From Paenibacillus tarimensis (GTDB lineage Bacteria > Bacillota > Bacilli > Paenibacillales > Paenibacillaceae), in assembly GCF_021532315.1 (NCBI RefSeq), contig NZ_JAKGAO010000007.1:62001-126000 (forward strand): a stretch of 64,000 nucleotides of DNA, in the 5' to 3' direction. The translations under genes were made by a program, and so were the position numbers. Shown here piece after piece: positions 35,851 through 43,140 of this stretch (within the stretch, counting starts at the first letter, position 1; every line of letters begins with the position of its first letter). The notes under the pieces were generated by a model. The model was not told the DNA's origin. It searched no databases and worked only from the letters and a program-made list of their open reading frames with translations.

Positions 35851-37488
35851 TTGAGCAAGAACATTGATCGTAAGACGTTTCTTTCCTACCTCGGTACCGG
35901 CGCAGCCGCACTGGCAGCCGCATCTGCAGGTTTGGGCACACTGGAGGGCAAGGCTTCCGCTGCGTCCAAGACAGCTGACCATCTGTTCGGCTTCAACACG
36001 AACCGCGTAAGCGGCTATTTTGACCCTATTGAACCTTCCAAAGAAGATAAATTAATCCTTCCAAAAAACTTTAAATATGACGTAGTAGCTGCTTATGACG
36101 ACGTAATTAACGAGGCGGGCGAGAAGTTTGGTTCGGGCTGCGATTACAATGCCTTCTTCCCGCTTCAGGGCTCCAACTCGCGCGGTCTTCTGGCAACTAA
36201 CCATGAGTATGTAACGTTCTTCCAGATCGGTAATGTGGACGGCAAGCCGACGAAGGAGCAGGTTGACAAGGCTCTGTACTATCAAGGTATGTCTGTCATT
36301 GAGGTATACCGCGATTCGAACGGCACCTGGAAAATGGATCCGCGTTCCCAGTACGCCCGCCGCATTAACGGCTACAGCAAGTTCGAGCTTACAGGACCTG
36401 CAAAAGGCTCCAAGGCTCTGGGCGGTGCAGCGACAGTTCAAGGAACCTTCGCGAACTGTTCCGGCGGCGTAACGCTGTGGAATACGGTCCTCTCCTGTGA
36501 GGAGAACTTCAAGTACACAGCAGCAGATGCGAACCTGCCGGATACGCACTACGGATGGGTCATTGAGATTGATCCGTTTGACAAGGGGTACCTGAAGAAG
36601 CATACCGCGCTTGGACGTTTCAATCATGAGAACACGGCGATGGGTCTTGCGAAGGACGGCCGCGTTGTGGTGTATATGGGCGATGACAAGAAGGATGCTT
36701 GCGTCTACAAATTTATCAGCAGTGGCAAGTATAATGCCTCCCTGGGCCGCGGTAACGCGAAGCTGCTCGAAGAAGGCACCCTGTATGTGGCGGACCTGAA
36801 GAAGGGCAGATGGCTGCCGATGACGATCGAAGCGGTAACCAAGGCGCTCGAGAAGGGCACGCCTGAGATGAAGGAGAAATTCAAGTCGCAGGCTGATGTA
36901 GTAACATACTGCCACGAAGCGGCAATGATCGTTGGCGGAACGCCGACCGACCGTCCGGAGGACATCGAAATTTCACCATTCGATAACACGGTCTTCATCT
37001 GCCACACGAACAATGACAAGCATGGCAATATTCATGGTCATATTACACGGATCTTCGAAAATGGCGACGACCTCGGCGCGCTCGAATTCGACTTCGAAAT
37101 CTTCGCAGCCGGCGGCAGACAGTCCGGCTTCAGCTCCCCGGACAACCTGGCGTTCGATTCGAACGGCAACCTGTGGGTGGTTACGGATATCTCGACGAGC
37201 AGCCATAACACGGGTGTGTACAAATCGTTTATGAACAACGGCCTGTTCGTTATTCCGACTGCTGGGCCAGGCAAAGGTGTAGCTCAGCAGTTTGCATCGG
37301 GTCCGGTTGAATCCGAGCTTACCGGTCCGTTCTTCACGCCGGACGAGCAGACGCTGTTCCTGTCCATCCAGCATCCGGGTGAGCTGACGACAGATCTGAA
37401 CAATCCGACGAGCACATGGCCGCACCGTCCGGGTGACAAGATCGCACGCTGTGGTGTTGTAGCGATTTCTGGCTTCAAGCTGGGCTAA
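35851..37488 (+). CDS. phoX: PhoX-family (DUF839) phosphatase
   Basis: Secreted or membrane-anchored phosphatase of 545 residues. The N-terminus is a Tat-like signal with DRKTFLSYLG followed by an Ala-rich hydrophobic stretch and an ASA cleavage region. The usual twin arginine is Arg-Lys here. The mature part has PhoX features: the conserved Cys in VLSCEENF (iron ligand in characterised PhoX), GRFNHENTAMGLAKDGRVVVYMGDD in part, and PDNLAFDSNGNLWVVTD. The start is TTG with GAGGAGTG upstream. tatA and tatC follow directly, so this is probably their dedicated cargo. Confidence 0.85.
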   Translation: MSKNIDRKTFLSYLGTGAAALAAASAGLGTLEGKASAASKTADHLFGFNTNRVSGYFDPIEPSKEDKLILPKNFKYDVVAAYDDVINEAGEKFGSGCDYNAFFPLQGSNSRGLLATNHEYVTFFQIGNVDGKPTKEQVDKALYYQGMSVIEVYRDSNGTWKMDPRSQYARRINGYSKFELTGPAKGSKALGGAATVQGTFANCSGGVTLWNTVLSCEENFKYTAADANLPDTHYGWVIEIDPFDKGYLKKHTALGRFNHENTAMGLAKDGRVVVYMGDDKKDACVYKFISSGKYNASLGRGNAKLLEEGTLYVADLKKGRWLPMTIEAVTKALEKGTPEMKEKFKSQADVVTYCHEAAMIVGGTPTDRPEDIEISPFDNTVFICHTNNDKHGNIHGHITRIFENGDDLGALEFDFEIFAAGGRQSGFSSPDNLAFDSNGNLWVVTDISTSSHNTGVYKSFMNNGLFVIPTAGPGKGVAQQFASGPVESELTGPFFTPDEQTLFLSIQHPGELTTDLNNPTSTWPHRPGDKIARCGVVAISGFKLG

Positions 37489-37607
37489 GCTGCACGAACT
37501 GACCCTGACTGCTTTAATCCTATCGCTAATTACGCTTAACCATTTACAGCCGCGGACTGCTTTCGCGGCTGTATCCAATCCACATAAAATGAAGAGGAGT
37601 TGACATC

Positions 37608-37823
37608 ATGCCATTCGGTTCCATTGGTATTCCTGGACTGCTGCTGATACTGGTGATTGCACTTATTATTTTTGGACCATCCAAGCTTCCGGAGCTGGGC
37701 AAAGCATTTGGACGCACGCTGAGCGAGTTCAAATCGGCCACCCGGGGCCTTGTCAGCAATGACGAGGACGAGAAGAAGAAGGACGCGGAGAAGGTAGAAC
37801 CGTCCGCGCTGCCTAACAAGTAA
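37608..37823 (+). CDS. tatA: Twin-arginine translocase subunit TatA
   Basis: TatA/E-type protein of 71 residues: short N-terminus, one membrane helix ([16 protein letters not shown]), the [21 protein letters not shown] hinge and amphipathic helix, then a charged tail. AAGAGGAGT precedes the ATG. It lies 119 nt after phoX and 1 nt before tatC. Confidence 0.93.
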   Translation: MPFGSIGIPGLLLILVIALIIFGPSKLPELGKAFGRTLSEFKSATRGLVSNDEDEKKKDAEKVEPSALPNK

Positions 37824-37824
37824 G

Positions 37825-38580
37825 ATGGATAAGAACGCCAATGACATGAATGTATTCGGGCATCTGGAGGAAATGCGATCGAGGCTGATCCGGACGCTGA
37901 TTGCCTTTGTGGTCTCCATGGCAGCAGCATTCCTCTATGTCGGGGATATTTATGACTGGCTGGTAAGGGGAATGGATCAGAAGCTGGCCGTGCTCGGCCC
38001 TTCCGATGTTCTGTGGGTTTATTTCATGATTGCCGGTGTGGTGGCCATAGCGGTTACCCTGCCAATCGCGGCTTACCAGCTCTGGAAGTTCGTTCAGCCG
38101 GCCGTTCCGGATCAAGCCAGAAGGTCCACGCTGATGTTCATTCCAGCGATCAGCATTCTGTTCCTGGTCGGGATATCGTTCGGCTACTTTATCCTGTTCC
38201 CGATGGTGCTGCACTTCATGCAAAACATGGCCGCGGATGATTTCACGATTATGTACACGGCGCAGAAGTATTTCACGTTCATGATTCATATGACGCTGCC
38301 GTTCGGCCTGCTGTTCGAAATGCCAGCTGTGGTCATGTTCCTGACGAAGCTCGGGATCTTAAACCCGATGAAGCTGGCCAAGGTCCGCAAGCTGGCGTAC
38401 TTCGTGCTTGTGATCATCGCTGTCACCGTAACCCCGCCGGACTTCCTGTCCGATATCATGGTCATCGTGCCGCTGTTCCTGCTGTACGAGATCAGCATCT
38501 CGATCTCCAGGCTGGTCTACCGCAAGCAGCTCGCAGCTGCTGAGGACAGTGATGGAGAGAATTTAAAGCCTTCGGCTTAA
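37825..38580 (+). CDS. tatC: Twin-arginine translocase subunit TatC
   Basis: TatC of 251 residues with six membrane segments. Family motifs: HLEEMRSRLIRTL at the N-terminus (signal-recognition site), YQLWKFVQPAV and VTPPDFLSDIMVIVPLFLLYE. The ATG follows the tatA stop after 1 nt and has only a poor ribosome binding site, so translation is likely coupled to tatA. Together with TatA it forms a minimal Gram-positive translocase. Confidence 0.93.
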   Translation: MDKNANDMNVFGHLEEMRSRLIRTLIAFVVSMAAAFLYVGDIYDWLVRGMDQKLAVLGPSDVLWVYFMIAGVVAIAVTLPIAAYQLWKFVQPAVPDQARRSTLMFIPAISILFLVGISFGYFILFPMVLHFMQNMAADDFTIMYTAQKYFTFMIHMTLPFGLLFEMPAVVMFLTKLGILNPMKLAKVRKLAYFVLVIIAVTVTPPDFLSDIMVIVPLFLLYEISISISRLVYRKQLAAAEDSDGENLKPSA

Positions 38581-38597
38581 GGGAAAGAAATCAGTCT

Positions 38598-38624
38598 GTC
38601 AGGCGCATGCCTGGCGGGCTTTTT
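38598..38624 (+). terminator. Terminator of phoX-tatA-tatC
   Basis: GTCAGGC-GCAT-GCCTGGC (7 bp, one T-G pair), then GGGCTTTTT, 17 nt after tatC. Confidence 0.75.
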
Positions 38625-38637
38625 CTGTTGACTGGTC

Positions 38638-38740
38638 TTATTGAGCCTCTTCGTTGTCTCTTTCCCCCAAGGTCTGGACAAATCTTAATAAATATCCGTC
38701 TGGGTCCATGACTAGAAACTCCTTCTGTCCTGCTTGGCAG
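38638..38740 (-). pseudogene. Remnant of a VOC/glyoxalase-family gene
   Basis: The minus strand encodes the C-terminal end of a bleomycin-resistance/glyoxalase-type protein: QKEFLVMDPDGYLLRF, then VQTLGERDNEEAQ and a TAA at 38638-38640. The DPDGY-LLRF motif is the typical last strand of VOC domains. Nothing of the rest remains; the sequence upstream is occupied by the next gene's promoter. Confidence 0.6.
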
Positions 38741-38781
38741 ACTATAATAGGTGGAAGAAAGTTACAATACTAGCGGGGAGG

Positions 38782-39495
38782 ATGGATACGATAAGCAGGT
38801 TTGGCGCCATGGTTCTTCTATTGTTTGGGGTCACGTTGGCAGCAACGTCGACTAGTCCGGTCAATATATATCGAAATGAGCAAAAGATAGAATCCGCGCT
38901 TTCATCGCGATACAGCATTAATAACGTTACTCCTCATGATGACCGGTTTGAACTCTTCAGCCACCGGATCGACATTGTGGAGACAGAGACGACAAGTGGT
39001 ATGTCTTCTGTTCAAGTGCTTGTTAACAGCAGGGCGTTATTTGATCCGATGAACCTCAAGCTGGAGGAGAGGTCAGATTTCCGTTACTATAGCTTCCTTG
39101 GCTTTGGAGAAGTATGGGACAGAGAGACGGATATCAAGCGGGCATTTATTGTGCAGCGCCTCCCCCTCCCCAATGAGCATGACACAGGTGAGAGGGCGGA
39201 TTACGACAAGAGACAGTGGTATATCTATTATCTTGGCCCGGACGGGTCGGTAGAGAAACGGGAATATATCAATATGCAGAACCGCAGAGAGAAGGAGCAT
39301 CACCTGGGGATCAGGCTAATCATGTCGAGCGGGACGTTCTTGATTGCCATGGGCTACGTAACGGATGTCAGGCACAGCTTGCCGGTACTGATTCATCCGG
39401 ACACTGCTCTCAATATAGCGGTTATAGCAGGGATATTGATGGTGGTGTTTGGCGGCTATCGGCTGATTCGTCCAAAGCAGAAGACAGCAGGTTGA
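38782..39495 (+). CDS. Membrane protein, unknown
   Basis: Protein of about 237 residues with an N-terminal membrane segment (GAMVLLLFGVTLAATS), a soluble outer domain of about 150 residues and two C-terminal membrane segments (LIMSSGTFLIAMGYV and AVIAGILMVVFGGYRLI). The start is uncertain: the ATG at 38782 abuts GGGGAGG, a TTG start 48 nt earlier or the ATG at 38809 are alternatives. A TATAAT lies at 38743-38748. No family recognised. Confidence 0.6.
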   Translation: MDTISRFGAMVLLLFGVTLAATSTSPVNIYRNEQKIESALSSRYSINNVTPHDDRFELFSHRIDIVETETTSGMSSVQVLVNSRALFDPMNLKLEERSDFRYYSFLGFGEVWDRETDIKRAFIVQRLPLPNEHDTGERADYDKRQWYIYYLGPDGSVEKREYINMQNRREKEHHLGIRLIMSSGTFLIAMGYVTDVRHSLPVLIHPDTALNIAVIAGILMVVFGGYRLIRPKQKTAG

Positions 39496-39496
39496 A

Positions 39497-39685
39497 TCAA
39501 TGCTTTTCTTGATTGCTGGCTATATGGGCCAACTTAGCAAGGATCGTGATGAGACTCCAGAATATGCATCCCAGCAGGATGTGAATGCTGCTTTCATACA
39601 GCTTAAGACCATCCTCGCTAAGCAATACGCCGGTCATAAATCCAAGAACAATTATACGAATCAAATCCAGATAAAAATGCTTCAT
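39497..39685 (-). CDS. Small membrane protein, unknown
   Basis: Protein of 62 residues with two membrane segments (LIRIIVLGFMTGVLL and IHILLGCIFWSLITILAKL). TAGGAGCT lies 7 nt before its ATG at 39685; the open frame runs further upstream but without a start signal. It converges with the preceding membrane-protein gene. Confidence 0.55.
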   Translation of the reverse strand: MKHFYLDLIRIIVLGFMTGVLLSEDGLKLYESSIHILLGCIFWSLITILAKLAHIASNQEKH

Positions 39686-39756
39686 ATTCTCAGCTCCTAT
39701 GCAAGGTTGTTTAAACAAATAATAACATTTTAACCTGGAAGAGGAGAGAGAATAAG

Positions 39757-39792
39757 ATTTAAGAGCCCATTTGGCTGAAAGCCAACGGGCTC
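39757..39792 (-). terminator. Terminator of nox
   Basis: On the minus strand GAGCCC-G-TTGGCT and AGCCAA-A-TGGGCTC form a long stem with a 3-nt loop, followed by TTAAATCTT. It lies about 65 nt after the nox stop. Confidence 0.7.
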
Positions 39793-39856
39793 TAGGTTGA
39801 TAATGTGTCGGCAAGAGAAGAGATGGCTGCGACAGCTTAAGGGGTTGATGCCCTGT

Positions 39857-41239
39857 TTAAATCGCCTGCAGGCCGGCCTGGTTCAGCAGGTTCCACGGCT
39901 TGTTATAGTGCGGCTGGAAGAAGAAGTCCACGAAGCCGAGCTGATCGACAGTCATGCCGTTCTGGATGCATACGGACAAGGTATTAACCGACTGTGTAAG
40001 ATCGGCCTCGGACAATACCTGTGCGCCGACGATCCGTCCGCCCTCTTCTTCATAGACCAGCTTCAGCATCACTTCATCGAAATGCGGCATGAATTCCGGC
40101 TTGTCGTTCTCCAGTACGGTTACAGTCTTGACCTTCATGCCAGCTGCTTCGGCGGCCTGCTCCGTCATGCCCGTCGAGGCGATGTTCAGGTCATAGATCT
40201 TAATGCCCGATGTCCCCTGGGTGCCCATATACTTCAGCGTCGGCTTCATCAGGTTGCGTGCGACGAGCGTACCCATCCGGACGGCGTTGGTTGCCAGCGG
40301 GATGTAAGCATGCGACTGTGTCGGGTTGTAGTAGACGGCACAGCTGTCTCCTGCGGCATACACATCCGGCTTGCTTGTGCGCATATATTCGTCAACGATA
40401 ATGGCGCCGCTCGGCAGCATATCGACCTGTCCCTTCAGAAGCTCCGTATTGGGCCGAAAGCCGATACAGAGGACGACAAGATCGCTTTCAATCTCTCCCT
40501 TGGATGTGATAACACGTTCGACGGCCCCATTCTTCCCGCGGAAGGCTTCCACGCTTTGACCGAGTGCCAGCTTGATTCCCCGTGCTTCCAGCTCACCTTC
40601 TACACGGTCCGTAAATTCACGGTCAAGGTACTTGAACAGGACACGATCCGTATTATCGACGAGCGTCACCTGCTTGCCGAGCTGTTCGAAGGCTTCGACC
40701 AGCTCGATGCCGATATAGCCTGCACCAACGACGGTAATGCTGCGGGCGCTCTTAGCGCGTTCGATAATCGTCTGTGCGTGTGCATAATTTTTGCAGAGGA
40801 GGACATTCTGAAGATCTATGCCTTCCATCTTCGGAATAACCGGCCACGAGCCGGTTGTCACGACAAGCTTATCGTAGCTGTCGGTGAAGGCTTCGCCGGT
40901 CGCCAGATTCTGCGCTTCTAGCGTCTTGGTCTCTGTATCGACACTGAGCACATTGTGGCGCATCTTCGTTATAACACCCAGCTCGGTAAGCTGCTCAGGG
41001 CTGGAATAAAACAGCTTCTCCGCATCCTTGACGACTCCGCCAACATGCAGTGCGATACCGCATGAGAGGAAGGATACGTTGTCGTTCCGCTCATAGACGG
41101 TTATGCGGGCATCCGGGTACAGCTTGGCTATCTGGGTTACAGCAGCTGTACCGGCATGAGTACATCCGATCACGGTTATTTTTAACGGCTCGGTACCAGC
41201 ATTATTCGTAGTGACAGCATGGATCATTTGAGTATTCAT
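39857..41239 (-). CDS. nox: Water-forming NADH oxidase / CoA-disulfide reductase-like
   Basis: FAD-dependent pyridine-nucleotide oxidoreductase of 460 residues. The FAD motif is ITVIGCTHAGTAA with a second NAD motif ITVVGAGYIGIELVEAFEQLG; the redox-active Cys60 lies in SFLSCGIAL, as in Nox-type enzymes that reduce O2 to water; AAGDSCAVYYNP binds the flavin; a dimerisation domain closes the protein. A CoA-disulfide reductase cannot be excluded from the sequence alone. The ATG at 41239 has AGGAGGAT 6 nt upstream. Its promoter region carries four Rex/Fnr-like palindromes, which fits an enzyme that consumes NADH. Confidence 0.87.
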   Translation of the reverse strand: MNTQMIHAVTTNNAGTEPLKITVIGCTHAGTAAVTQIAKLYPDARITVYERNDNVSFLSCGIALHVGGVVKDAEKLFYSSPEQLTELGVITKMRHNVLSVDTETKTLEAQNLATGEAFTDSYDKLVVTTGSWPVIPKMEGIDLQNVLLCKNYAHAQTIIERAKSARSITVVGAGYIGIELVEAFEQLGKQVTLVDNTDRVLFKYLDREFTDRVEGELEARGIKLALGQSVEAFRGKNGAVERVITSKGEIESDLVVLCIGFRPNTELLKGQVDMLPSGAIIVDEYMRTSKPDVYAAGDSCAVYYNPTQSHAYIPLATNAVRMGTLVARNLMKPTLKYMGTQGTSGIKIYDLNIASTGMTEQAAEAAGMKVKTVTVLENDKPEFMPHFDEVMLKLVYEEEGGRIVGAQVLSEADLTQSVNTLSVCIQNGMTVDQLGFVDFFFQPHYNKPWNLLNQAGLQAI

Positions 41240-41259
41240 AGATAATCCTCCTCGAATAT

Positions 41260-41275
41260 AGTGAAAAGTTTCACA
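41260..41275. promoter_or_regulatory. Rex/Fnr-like site 1 (nox)
   Basis: AGTGAAAAGTTTCACA: 9 of 10 to the Fnr/CRP form TGTGA-N6-TCACA and, with flanks, 13 of 14 to the Rex form TTGTGAA-N4-TTCACAA. It lies directly upstream of the nox ribosome binding site. Confidence 0.6.
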
Positions 41276-41405
41276 AAATTGGGTGTGTAGAGCGACCGGA
41301 TATGAAAACCAGTGCAGATTTCCCTGTGGGCAAAGATGTGTCGGTGATTCGGAACCACAGCAGTCAAGAGAGCAGCAACTGTGAGCTAAGCTAAACAAGC
41401 AAGTT

Positions 41406-41421
41406 AGTGAATAGTTTCACA
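41406..41421. promoter_or_regulatory. Rex/Fnr-like site 2 (nox)
   Basis: AGTGAATAGTTTCACA: the same match quality as site 1 (13 of 14 to Rex), centred 146 bp further upstream. Confidence 0.6.
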
Positions 41422-41535
41422 AACATGGTTAAATAAAAACCGGGTTGCTTGAGACAGTCGGCCTAGATCCGTGTAGATAAGGAGAAGACTTCTGAATTCT
41501 CTCTGCATATTCTCATAATTCGTATCAACCAACTA

Positions 41536-41551
41536 TGTGATATGATTCACA
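41536..41551. promoter_or_regulatory. Fnr/Rex-like site 3 (nox)
   Basis: TGTGATATGATTCACA is a perfect TGTGA-N6-TCACA palindrome; 12 of 14 to the Rex form. Centred 130 bp from site 2. Confidence 0.6.
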
Positions 41552-41604
41552 ATGTCTTATGCTTAGTATCATACATCCACGGGAAGAAATATGCAAGAGG
41601 TTCT

Positions 41605-41620
41605 TGTGATTTTTTTCACA
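41605..41620. promoter_or_regulatory. Fnr/Rex-like site 4 (nox)
   Basis: TGTGATTTTTTTCACA is a perfect TGTGA-N6-TCACA palindrome; 12 of 14 to the Rex form. Centred 69 bp from site 3 and about 370 bp from the nox start. Confidence 0.55.
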
Positions 41621-41730
41621 GGAAGAGGCTGCTTGAAAAATTCGTTGTGTTAGCAGGGCTGCGCCAAGCTATCCGCAAGAGGCATACTATACGCTCGTCT
41701 TACCGGTATGTTAGCGATTGCTGCGCCAAA

Positions 41731-41913
41731 CCTGCATAAGTGCAGGTATTTTGGCTGAATCGCTCTATATTGATGAGATTCCTGCAGATATGCAGGTAAT
41801 AGAGCTTAGAGATGCCTTTGAGGGCAGCTGACATGAATAAAGATGCACAATAGCAGGCATTTTCCTGTGCTCGTATGAACCATGGCAAAAGGATGCATAA
41901 TCGCAGGCATTTT
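41731..41913. repeat. Array of four CCTGCA-type palindromic repeats
   Basis: Four copies of a roughly 22-bp unit start at 41731, 41781, 41842 and 41892. The first reads CCTGCATAAGTGCAGG then TATTTT; the third and fourth read GATGCA-AAT-GCAGGCATTTT and differ from each other at two positions. Spacings are 50, 61 and 50 bp. Copy 2 is flanked by GCTCTA / TAGAGC, giving a larger hairpin. It resembles intergenic palindromes I associate with Paenibacillus chromosomes; it is not a CRISPR because units and spacers are irregular. Confidence 0.55.
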
Positions 41914-42048
41914 GCAGAGTGCGCCATACTAACCGGGCAAGGTTGCGGGTTCTTGCGGGTATGTCTCCTTCGACATCGATATTGCAGTAGAAGCGGTGTG
42001 GAATAACGCATTATAAGCAAATTCGACTGAGGGGAGAGAGGGGACGAT

Positions 42049-42132
42049 GGCTGCGGTCTACTGGAATACAGATGGCTGAACGCCTGGCGGCTGCGGTCTA
42101 CTGGATATACAGGTGGCTGAACGACTGGTGGC
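42049..42132. repeat. Tandem duplication at the 3' end of the AraC gene
   Basis: About 40 bp beginning GGCTGCGGTCTACTGGA is present twice in a row (42049-42088 and 42089-42132) with a few differences. The second copy contains the stop codon and last residues (FSHLYIQ) of the AraC-family gene; the first copy would encode a similar FSHLY ending just outside it. Confidence 0.6.
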
Positions 42133-43000
42133 GGCGGCCGCTGCGGTATTCCCCCGGCGGGTAGCCGACCCACTTGTGAAACACCTTGATGAAATAGCTG
42201 CCGCTGGCGTAGCCGACTGCATGCGCAACGTCTTCGACGCGCAGCTCGGTTTCGCGCAGCAGTGTGATGGCACGCTCCAGCCGGATTCGGGTGAGGTAAT
42301 GATTCGGTGTGCAGCCGACCGTGCGGGTGAAGCTGCGGATAAAATGGTACTTCGACAGGCCCGCCTGTTCAGCGACCTCGTCTATGGAACGGATCTGGTC
42401 ATAATGCTGCCGTATCCATTCGGCGGCCTGTGCTATTTTGCCAGAGGCGGATTCACCTGCAGGATGAACTTCCGAGCTGTCGTGAAGAAGCTCCATTACA
42501 AGCTGGTAAACATGGGCTGAGGCACGGTAGGCATCGGAAATCCGGTGCTGCCGGGCTTCTCTGTACAGATGCTCCAGCAGAGCGGGGACAGAACCTGCCG
42601 GATCAAATGCAGTGACGTCTCCGCAGCTCCGCTTAATTTCCTCCCAGTGTTCAGACAGTCCGTACGGCCGGAACAGCGCAAAGTAGAACACCCATGGCTC
42701 ACTGCCGCCGGGCGGATAGTAGTACCGATGCCGGCCGGGAATCTCCACGAGAAAAGCATGTCCGGCAGGCACCGGAGATCTGCGGCCTTCCACTTCAATT
42801 TCTCCGGTGCCCGAGACGGTATACTGCAGCAGCAGCAGCGGGCCGTCCTCCCGTTCGAGCCCGTCCCAGCTGTAGCTGTCCGTACGGTCAATCGACTGAT
42901 GCCCGATAGCAAACAATTCATACAGCGGTGCGGCTGTGCCGCCTGAGAAGCGAAAGCCATAGACGCCATACGGCGAAGCGGATGAGATGATTTTGGACAT
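42098..43000 (-). CDS. AraC-family transcriptional regulator
   Basis: Regulator of 300 residues: an N-terminal cupin-like sugar-sensing domain (LQYTVSGTGEIEVEGRR, VEIPGRHRYYYPPG) and a C-terminal AraC double helix-turn-helix (SIDEVAEQAGLSKYHFIRSF; RVEDVAHAVGYASGSYFIKV). This is the one-component type that commonly controls alpha-galactoside or other glycoside genes. Its target is not clear; no sugar operon adjoins it. The C-terminal tail after the domain has been extended by a tandem duplication. Confidence 0.85.
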   Translation of the reverse strand: MSKIISSASPYGVYGFRFSGGTAAPLYELFAIGHQSIDRTDSYSWDGLEREDGPLLLLQYTVSGTGEIEVEGRRSPVPAGHAFLVEIPGRHRYYYPPGGSEPWVFYFALFRPYGLSEHWEEIKRSCGDVTAFDPAGSVPALLEHLYREARQHRISDAYRASAHVYQLVMELLHDSSEVHPAGESASGKIAQAAEWIRQHYDQIRSIDEVAEQAGLSKYHFIRSFTRTVGCTPNHYLTRIRLERAITLLRETELRVEDVAHAVGYASGSYFIKVFHKWVGYPPGEYRSGRRHQSFSHLYIQ

Positions 43001-43140
43001 TGCAGGCTGCCCCCGTTCCGAGTATATTTACTGCTCTTATCGTACCAGATTACACAGAGTGAGGTCATCTTCCGTCCCGTGCCCAACCAGCTATATTGTG
43101 CGGGTACTTTTTTCAAAGCGTGATGTCCGGTTAAACAAGC

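Noticed and set aside
39797-40921. A 374-codon plus-strand open frame opposite nox
   Set aside because: Antisense shadow of a clear flavoprotein gene; composition and lack of start signal do not support it.
41731-41913. CRISPR array
   Set aside because: Only four short, imperfect palindromic units with spacers of 28-39 bp that share no CRISPR-like repeat length, and no cas genes.
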